Of a DNA stretch of 64,000 bases, positions 58,890 through 64,000 are shown in pieces. Origin of the DNA: Methylococcus mesophilus (GTDB taxonomy: Bacteria > Pseudomonadota > Gammaproteobacteria > Methylococcales > Methylococcaceae); assembly GCF_026247885.1 (NCBI RefSeq), contig NZ_CP110921.1, positions 2,413,001 through 2,477,000 of the forward strand, in the 5' to 3' direction. The notes under the pieces were generated by a model. The model was given only the letters and a program-made list of their open reading frames with translations, ran no database searches and was not told where the DNA came from. Each line of letters starts with the position of its first letter. The stretch's first letter is position 1. Both the position numbers and the translations under genes were made by a program.

Positions 58890-61800
58890 ATGGTTCGACA
58901 CATCGCATTCTGGGTCCTGCTGGCCTGCGCCGTCCCCGCCTGGACCGGCCCGCTGAACCCGCCAAACGTCCCGGAAGCCCTCAAACCCTGGATACCCTGG
59001 GCGCTTCACGGCCACGAGACAGATGCCTGCCCGCATTTCCTGGAGCAGCCCGGAGAACGCCGCTGCGCTTGGCCCGGGGAACTGGACCTGGAACTCCACG
59101 AAAGCGGCGGCAGCTTCCGCAGCCGCTGGCGAAGCTTCACCGACATCTGGGTGCCCCTCCCCGGCGATCCTCAGTCCTGGCCGCTGGCGGTCGAGATGGA
59201 CGGCAAACCGGCGACCGTCTCGGCACGCAACGCGGTTCCCGGTGTCCGGCTGCCGCCCGGCACTCACACCATAGCCGGGCGCTTCGCCTGGACCGCCCTG
59301 CCCGAAACCCTGCGCCTTCCCGGCGAAACCGGTCTGGTCCGGCTCAGCGTTGGCGGTCGCGCGACAGCGTTTCCGTCCGTCGACGAACAGGGTCAACTGT
59401 GGCTGCGCAAGCCCCCTGAAGGCTCCGCACCGGAAACCTCGCCGTTCAGGCTCGAGGTCGTCCGCCTGCTGCGAGACGCCGTTCCGATGGAAATCTCGAC
59501 CCGGCTCGAACTCGACGTCTCGGGTGAAGCGCGCGAGGTCCTGCTGGAAGGTTCCATGCTGCCCAATTTCGTGCCACTCTCCCTGGACAGCCCGCTCCCC
59601 GCCCGCATCGACCCGGACGGACGCCTCCGGTTGCAACTGCGCCCCGGCCACTGGAGCGTCAGCCTCACCAGCCGGGCCACACGGGACTTGCGAGAGATTG
59701 CCCTCCCCGTTTTCGCTGCGCCGTGGCCAGGGGAAGAACTGTGGTCGTTCGCCGCCGACCGCTCGATTCGCGTCGTCGAAGTTTCCGGCGCGCCCCCGGT
59801 CGATCCGCGGCTGACGCAGCTCCCGGAGGAATACCGGACGCTGCCGACCTACGCCATGGTCCCCGGCACCGCGTTGCGGTTAGATCAGGTCCGGCGGGGC
59901 GACCCGGAGCCGGAACCCGATGCGCTACATATCCGCCGGACGCTTTGGCTGGATTTTTCGGGACAGGGCCTCACCATCCTGGATGACATTTCCGGCCGGG
60001 TCAGCCGCAGCTGGCGCTTGGATGCGGCGCCCACCATGGTGCCGGGACGGGTAACGGTGGACGGCCAACCCCAGACCATCACCCGTCTCGACGCAGGCCC
60101 CGGTGGCGTGGAAATCCGAAGAGGCGAGCTCAACCTGCAGGCGGAAAGCCGCTGGGAAGCCGGTATATCCTCCCTGCCCGCAACGGGATGGAACGCCGAC
60201 TTCGTGAGCGCGGCCGCCGAACTCCACCTGCCGCCGGGGTGGCGCCTCTTCGCCGCACCGGGTGCCGACCATGCCCCGGACTCCTGGGTCGGCCGCTGGT
60301 CGTTGCTCGACCTGTTCCTGGTCCTCATCACCGCCCTCGCGGCCGCGCGGCTGTGGGGGTGGCCTGCCGGAACCGTCACACTTCTCACCCTTGCTCTCAC
60401 CTGGCACGAACTGGATGCACCCCAAAGCGTGTGGCTTTGGCTGCTCGGGGTTACCGCCCTGAGCCGGGTCATTCCTTCCGGCAGCTTCGCCTCGGCGCTG
60501 CGCGTCGTCCGGGTGATCGTCCTGGCCGCCCTGGCGATCGCAAGCTTGCCGTTCGCGGTGCAACAGCTTCGGCTGAGCCTTTATCCGCAACTCGAGCCGC
60601 ATGCCCTCTCCTTCGACTACGGCGACCGGGCGGCGGAGCCGGAGGCCGGCGCACCGGCCGCCCCGGCGATGGCGCTGCAGCAGAAGTCGGGCTCGCTTGC
60701 GGAAGCCCGCACCCCGCCACCCGCCGACTTGGCCCGAACCATCGATCCTGACGCCCTCACCCAGACCGGCCCCGGCCTGCCGCAATGGGACTGGAACCGG
60801 ATCGCGCTGAACTGGAACGGACCGGTGTTGGCGGAGCAAAAGCTCCGGCTGCTACTGATCCCGCCCTGGGCCAACCGCGGCCTGAATGTCTTGAGGGTGG
60901 CGCTGCTTGCCGTGACCGTTCTGCTGCTCCTGGGCTGGCGAACGAAACCCGGCGTTTCCGGGCTGATCCTGTTGCCGCTGGCCCTGTTCGCCGCGCCGGA
61001 CAGCCGCGCCGCTGAATTCCCGCCGCCGGCACTGCTCGACGAACTCCGGGTGCGCATCCTCGCGGCACCGGAATGCGGAACCGAATGCGCCCAGCTCCAG
61101 CGGATGAAGCTCAAGCTCGGCCCCGGCGAACTGGCTATGACTCTCGAGGCGCATGCGGAAGACCGCGTCGCCATTCCGTTGCCGGTACGGTCCGCGCAGT
61201 GGATACCGTCCAGCATCCGGGTCGACGGCGCCCCGGCCACCGGCCCCTATGCCGACCCAGAAGGCACCCGCTGGCTGATGCTGGACCCCGGCGTCCATCG
61301 CGTCGAGCTGTCGGGCCCCTTGCCGAACGTTCCCAGCATAGACCTTCCTCTGCCCTTGCGCCCATACCGGATAGACGTCGACAGCGAGGGATGGGAGATC
61401 ATCGGAGTCGACCCGAACGGCAGGCCCGAACCCCAGATCCAGCTCGTCCGCAAAGGCAGCGGAGCCTCCCCGGGACCACGCATCGACAACGCCCCCTTGC
61501 CCGTATTCCTGACGGTCGAACGCACCCTGCGGCTGGGACTGGACTGGCGCGTCGCTACTCGAGTGGCACGGCTATCGCCCTCCGACGCGCCGGTGGCGCT
61601 GACCATTCCACTGCTGCCCGGCGAGGCGGTCATCTCGCCGGGAATCGCGACCGAAAATGGAAGCGTGCGGATTCATCTGCCGCCCAGCGTCCTTGATGCA
61701 AGCTGGGAATCGACCCTCGACAGAACCGGCAGCCTGGAACTGCGCGCGCCGCAGACCGACGACTGGACCGAAATCTGGCGCCTCGACACCAGCCCGGTCT

Positions 61801-62909
61801 GGCACATCGAAACGAGCGGCATCCCCGTGGTCCATCACCAGGATGCCGGCGGCAACTGGCTGCCCGAATGGCGCCCCTGGCCGGGGGAGACGGTGACCCT
61901 GCAGATCAGCCGCCCGCCGCCCCTTCCGGGCAACGCGCTGACGATCGAAAGCAGCACGCTTGAGACCCGGCCAGGCAGCCGCGCAACCGACTCCGAACTG
62001 GCACTGAGCATCCGCAGCGCGAAAGGCGGCCAACACAGCGTCACCCTGCCTGAGGGCGCCGAGCTACGGTCGGCCGAAATCGACGGCACCGCCCAACCCA
62101 TCCGCCAGAATGGGCGTGCCGTCGCCGTACCACTGCATCCAGGGGAACAGACCGTCCGGCTGGCGTGGCGCACACCGGCCGGAATCGGGCTGCACACCGC
62201 GGCGCCGGCGGTCGACCTGGGCAGCGCCAGTACGAACAGCCGAACCGGCATCGAACTCGGCCAGGACCGCTGGATCCTTCTGGTCGGCGGTCCGCCATGG
62301 GGACCGTCCGTGCTGTTCTGGGGCACACTGGGGGTGATAGTTATCGCCGCGTTCGCACTGGGGACGCGGCTGAACCGGTTGCCGGTCAAGATCCACCACT
62401 GGCTGCTGTTGCTGGTCGGCCTGAGCCAGGTCCCCCTTTTGGCGAGCCTCGTCGTCGCCGGCTGGATCGTGGCGCTGAACTGGCGCCGAAGCGCGAACAT
62501 GCCGCTCAAGCCGGAGCACTTCAACCTTGTCCAGACGGGCCTTGCCATCCTCACCGTCCTGGCGCTGAGTATCCTGCTGTCAGCCGTGCATCAAGGGCTG
62601 CTCGGCCTGCCCGACATGGGAATCACGGGCTATGACTCCAACGCGTATCGGCTCAACTGGTATACGGACCGGAGCGGCCCTCTGCTGCCCCAGCCTTGGG
62701 TCATCTCGGTTCCGCTGTTTGCCTACCGGCTGCTCATGCTGGCCTGGGCCCTGTGGCTGGCCTACGCGCTGCTCGACTGGCTGCGCTGGGGGTGGGGATG
62801 CTTTGCCACCGGAGGACTCTGGCGGCAGAGCCCCAAAAGAGAAACCGCCGCCGCCGAACCACCGCGTACCGCTGATGCTACAGGCTCGAATGACCCATGG
62901 CAGGTTTGA
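58890..62909 (+). CDS. Large multi-pass membrane protein of unknown function
   Basis: A 1339-residue protein with a signal peptide (HIAFWVLLACAVPAWTG) and GAGGAG before its ATG. Residues 20-470 form a beta-rich extracytoplasmic part; 471-567 hold about four membrane helices; a short loop leads to another hydrophobic pair at 665-700; residues 710-1135 are a second beta-rich part; the C-terminus (1139-1300) has about four more helices. Both outer parts open with a Cys pair followed by PGEL (Cys47/Cys59 and Cys near 728/732), so the protein seems to be a tandem duplication. No family is recognised. It lies between mpl and glycosyltransferase genes, so an envelope role is likely (inference). Confidence 0.85.
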   Translation: MVRHIAFWVLLACAVPAWTGPLNPPNVPEALKPWIPWALHGHETDACPHFLEQPGERRCAWPGELDLELHESGGSFRSRWRSFTDIWVPLPGDPQSWPLAVEMDGKPATVSARNAVPGVRLPPGTHTIAGRFAWTALPETLRLPGETGLVRLSVGGRATAFPSVDEQGQLWLRKPPEGSAPETSPFRLEVVRLLRDAVPMEISTRLELDVSGEAREVLLEGSMLPNFVPLSLDSPLPARIDPDGRLRLQLRPGHWSVSLTSRATRDLREIALPVFAAPWPGEELWSFAADRSIRVVEVSGAPPVDPRLTQLPEEYRTLPTYAMVPGTALRLDQVRRGDPEPEPDALHIRRTLWLDFSGQGLTILDDISGRVSRSWRLDAAPTMVPGRVTVDGQPQTITRLDAGPGGVEIRRGELNLQAESRWEAGISSLPATGWNADFVSAAAELHLPPGWRLFAAPGADHAPDSWVGRWSLLDLFLVLITALAAARLWGWPAGTVTLLTLALTWHELDAPQSVWLWLLGVTALSRVIPSGSFASALRVVRVIVLAALAIASLPFAVQQLRLSLYPQLEPHALSFDYGDRAAEPEAGAPAAPAMALQQKSGSLAEARTPPPADLARTIDPDALTQTGPGLPQWDWNRIALNWNGPVLAEQKLRLLLIPPWANRGLNVLRVALLAVTVLLLLGWRTKPGVSGLILLPLALFAAPDSRAAEFPPPALLDELRVRILAAPECGTECAQLQRMKLKLGPGELAMTLEAHAEDRVAIPLPVRSAQWIPSSIRVDGAPATGPYADPEGTRWLMLDPGVHRVELSGPLPNVPSIDLPLPLRPYRIDVDSEGWEIIGVDPNGRPEPQIQLVRKGSGASPGPRIDNAPLPVFLTVERTLRLGLDWRVATRVARLSPSDAPVALTIPLLPGEAVISPGIATENGSVRIHLPPSVLDASWESTLDRTGSLELRAPQTDDWTEIWRLDTSPVWHIETSGIPVVHHQDAGGNWLPEWRPWPGETVTLQISRPPPLPGNALTIESSTLETRPGSRATDSELALSIRSAKGGQHSVTLPEGAELRSAEIDGTAQPIRQNGRAVAVPLHPGEQTVRLAWRTPAGIGLHTAAPAVDLGSASTNSRTGIELGQDRWILLVGGPPWGPSVLFWGTLGVIVIAAFALGTRLNRLPVKIHHWLLLLVGLSQVPLLASLVVAGWIVALNWRRSANMPLKPEHFNLVQTGLAILTVLALSILLSAVHQGLLGLPDMGITGYDSNAYRLNWYTDRSGPLLPQPWVISVPLFAYRLLMLAWALWLAYALLDWLRWGWGCFATGGLWRQSPKRETAAAEPPRTADATGSNDPWQV

Positions 62910-62915
62910 GTGAGG

Positions 62916-63410
62916 CTATTGAAAAGGCTTTACGCCCTCGAAAATGAACTCGCGTAGAACCGTGACCATCCTCTCGCAGGATTCCGAACCCAGGCCGTCC
63001 GGAGGCGCGAGCGTACCGGCCTTGTCCAACAAATGCTGAAGTTCGTCCTCCCCGTGAACGACGCTGATGCCGGAACGAGTCATCAGCCACTTCGCCGTAA
63101 ATTCCTGATGATCGTTGCGATGCTCCCCCAGATCGGCGCGCCGCGGCATGACGATCAGGGGCTTGCCGTGCTCGGCCGCACTGATGACGGTTCCCATGCC
63201 GGCATGCGCGACAATCACTCTCGCCCGCTTCAAGAGCTCCAGGTACTCGTCCGCACTCAGCACCTCGGCCCATTGCATCGCTGCCGGCCGCCAGGCGGTA
63301 CGGCCAATCTGCCCGAAGACTTCCGTCTGAGGATTCCTTGCGGCCCAAGCGTCGACGGAGCGGGACAGCCGATCGAACGGTACCTGGGAACCCACCGTCA
63401 GAAAAATCAA
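62916..63410 (-). CDS. pssE: PssE/Alg13-like glycosyltransferase subunit
   Basis: I start at a TTG at 63410 that overlaps the stop of the upstream gene (TTGA), because the domain begins at once: IFLTVGSQVPFDRLSRSVD. VIVAHAGMGTVISAAEHGKP and IVMPRRADLGEHRNDHQ are the nucleotide-sugar-binding loop of the family. The 164-residue product is the catalytic half of a two-part transferase. It works with PssD to add a sugar to a lipid-linked carrier in exopolysaccharide synthesis. Confidence 0.88.
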   Translation of the reverse strand: MIFLTVGSQVPFDRLSRSVDAWAARNPQTEVFGQIGRTAWRPAAMQWAEVLSADEYLELLKRARVIVAHAGMGTVISAAEHGKPLIVMPRRADLGEHRNDHQEFTAKWLMTRSGISVVHGEDELQHLLDKAGTLAPPDGLGSESCERMVTVLREFIFEGVKPFQ

Positions 63411-63907
63411 AGGACCGCTCCGATGTAATGCGGCCCTTCGGGGCGCGCGAGGTGTTCCCATTGGGTCAGCCACAAATCCGCATAGCGGCGCACGAGGCGA
63501 CCGGACAGCGACATTCTGCCCACGTTGGCGATACTGTCGACCCAGACGGTACGCGCACCCAGCAGCCTGCCGAAACGCAAAGCGAAATAGCCTGGCGCGG
63601 CACCGGTCGAGATCACGACGTCGGGCCGCTCGCGGAGAATGATCCAGAACAATTCGCAGATCAGCAGCGTCCCCCGCAGCCAATCCTTCTTGTTGGCATC
63701 CGTTACCAGATAAAACCGCGCGCCCGGCGGGATACTTTTCCGATAATCCGAAAAATGGGTCGCTACGAACGCCATGTCGCCGCCGAGGAGGGCATCCCGG
63801 AGCCGCATCAGCTGCATCCAGTGCCCGCCGCCGGAAGCAACCGCAAGGATACGCGGCCGCCTGCTTCGGTTATCCATCGATTGGCTGTTGCTCCTTCGAT
63901 AATCCAT
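63407..63907 (-). CDS. pssD: PssD/Alg14-like glycosyltransferase subunit
   Basis: A 166-residue protein whose SRRPRILAVASGGGHWMQLM and KKDWLRGTLLICELFWIILR, DVVISTGAAPGYFALRFGRL and TVWVDSIANVGRMSLSGRLV match PssD/Alg14, the membrane-anchoring partner of PssE. An internal ATG at 63877, with AAGGAG about 15 bases upstream, is an alternative start. It is coupled to pssE by overlap. Confidence 0.88.
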   Translation of the reverse strand: MDYRRSNSQSMDNRSRRPRILAVASGGGHWMQLMRLRDALLGGDMAFVATHFSDYRKSIPPGARFYLVTDANKKDWLRGTLLICELFWIILRERPDVVISTGAAPGYFALRFGRLLGARTVWVDSIANVGRMSLSGRLVRRYADLWLTQWEHLARPEGPHYIGAVL

Positions 63908-63919
63908 GAAAAGGAAAGA

Positions 63920-64000
63920 TCAGTTCGGCACGATCATCCGCGCCCGCTTCCAATATCCGAAATAATCGAACTGCAGTGGCGTGGTATCGTTGTAAAGGTA
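63920..64000 (-). CDS. C-terminal end of an unidentified gene (cut by window edge)
   Basis: The minus strand is open from the window edge to a TGA at 63920-63922, giving 26 residues (PLQFDYFGYWKRARMIVPN at the end). It lies 12 bp upstream of pssD on the same strand, so it is probably part of the same polysaccharide operon. The fragment is too short to name. Confidence 0.5.
   Translation of the reverse strand, partial: YLYNDTTPLQFDYFGYWKRARMIVPN

Overview
The window reads as high-GC gammaproteobacterial chromosome, most likely from a Methylococcus-like methanotroph. That guess rests on gene order: the uptake hydrogenase genes run hupS-hupL-hupE-hupC-hupD, an order I recall from Methylococcus capsulatus, and rsmI sits divergent to lpoA-yraN-diaA as in many gammaproteobacteria. 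No methane-oxidation gene lies in the window, so the genus is an inference.

Layout. 1-9.7 kb is core-like: the 3' end of rtcB, a small secreted protein, then a thioester alpha-2-macroglobulin lipoprotein paired with penicillin-binding protein 1C. From about 9.7 to 26.0 kb the texture changes to sparse small genes, long spacers, insertion sequences and decayed genes. This stretch ends at a tRNA-Arg(CCT) gene with a truncated tyrosine-integrase stub directly beside its 3' end, so I read it as an old genomic island. It holds intact genes (a Tat-exported HAD dehalogenase-like protein, a eukaryote-like cis-prenyltransferase, ParD, a LprI-like protein, a SRAP/YedK protein, a TumE-TumA pair) and many ruins: a flavin-reductase pseudogene, a deleted IS3-family element, a frameshifted parE, an antitoxin gene split by an IS407-like element with a 4-bp target duplication, two extra orphan TumA C-termini, and half of an IS5-family transposase.

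26-34.8 kb returns to housekeeping genes: a lipoprotein, a polysaccharide deacetylase, rsmI, lpoA-yraN-diaA, an FAD-linked oxidase overlapping a YbdD-like gene, a membrane cytochrome c-like protein and a companion. A roughly 1.1-kb gene-poor stretch (35.3-36.4 kb) carries operator-like palindromes and precedes a complete RND tripartite efflux operon (36.4-42.5 kb). Next come a VOC protein, a MOSC protein, a complete MCE/Mla-type lipid transport operon (44.4-47.8 kb), a FetAB-type ABC exporter on the minus strand and a DUF502 membrane protein.

50.2-56.2 kb is the [NiFe] uptake hydrogenase operon: small subunit with Tat signal, large subunit with a cleavable tail, HupE, cytochrome b, maturation protease, and a HupH-like protein. 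It is followed by a 57-residue membrane protein that is a paralogue of one in the island. 56.3-64 kb holds apaH, mpl, a 1339-residue membrane protein of unknown function with an apparent internal duplication, and a PssD/PssE-type glycosyltransferase pair at the edge of a polysaccharide locus. The features most worth following are the paired small membrane proteins, the odd prenyltransferase, the repeatedly decayed toxin-antitoxin modules beside the tRNA, and the giant unknown membrane protein.
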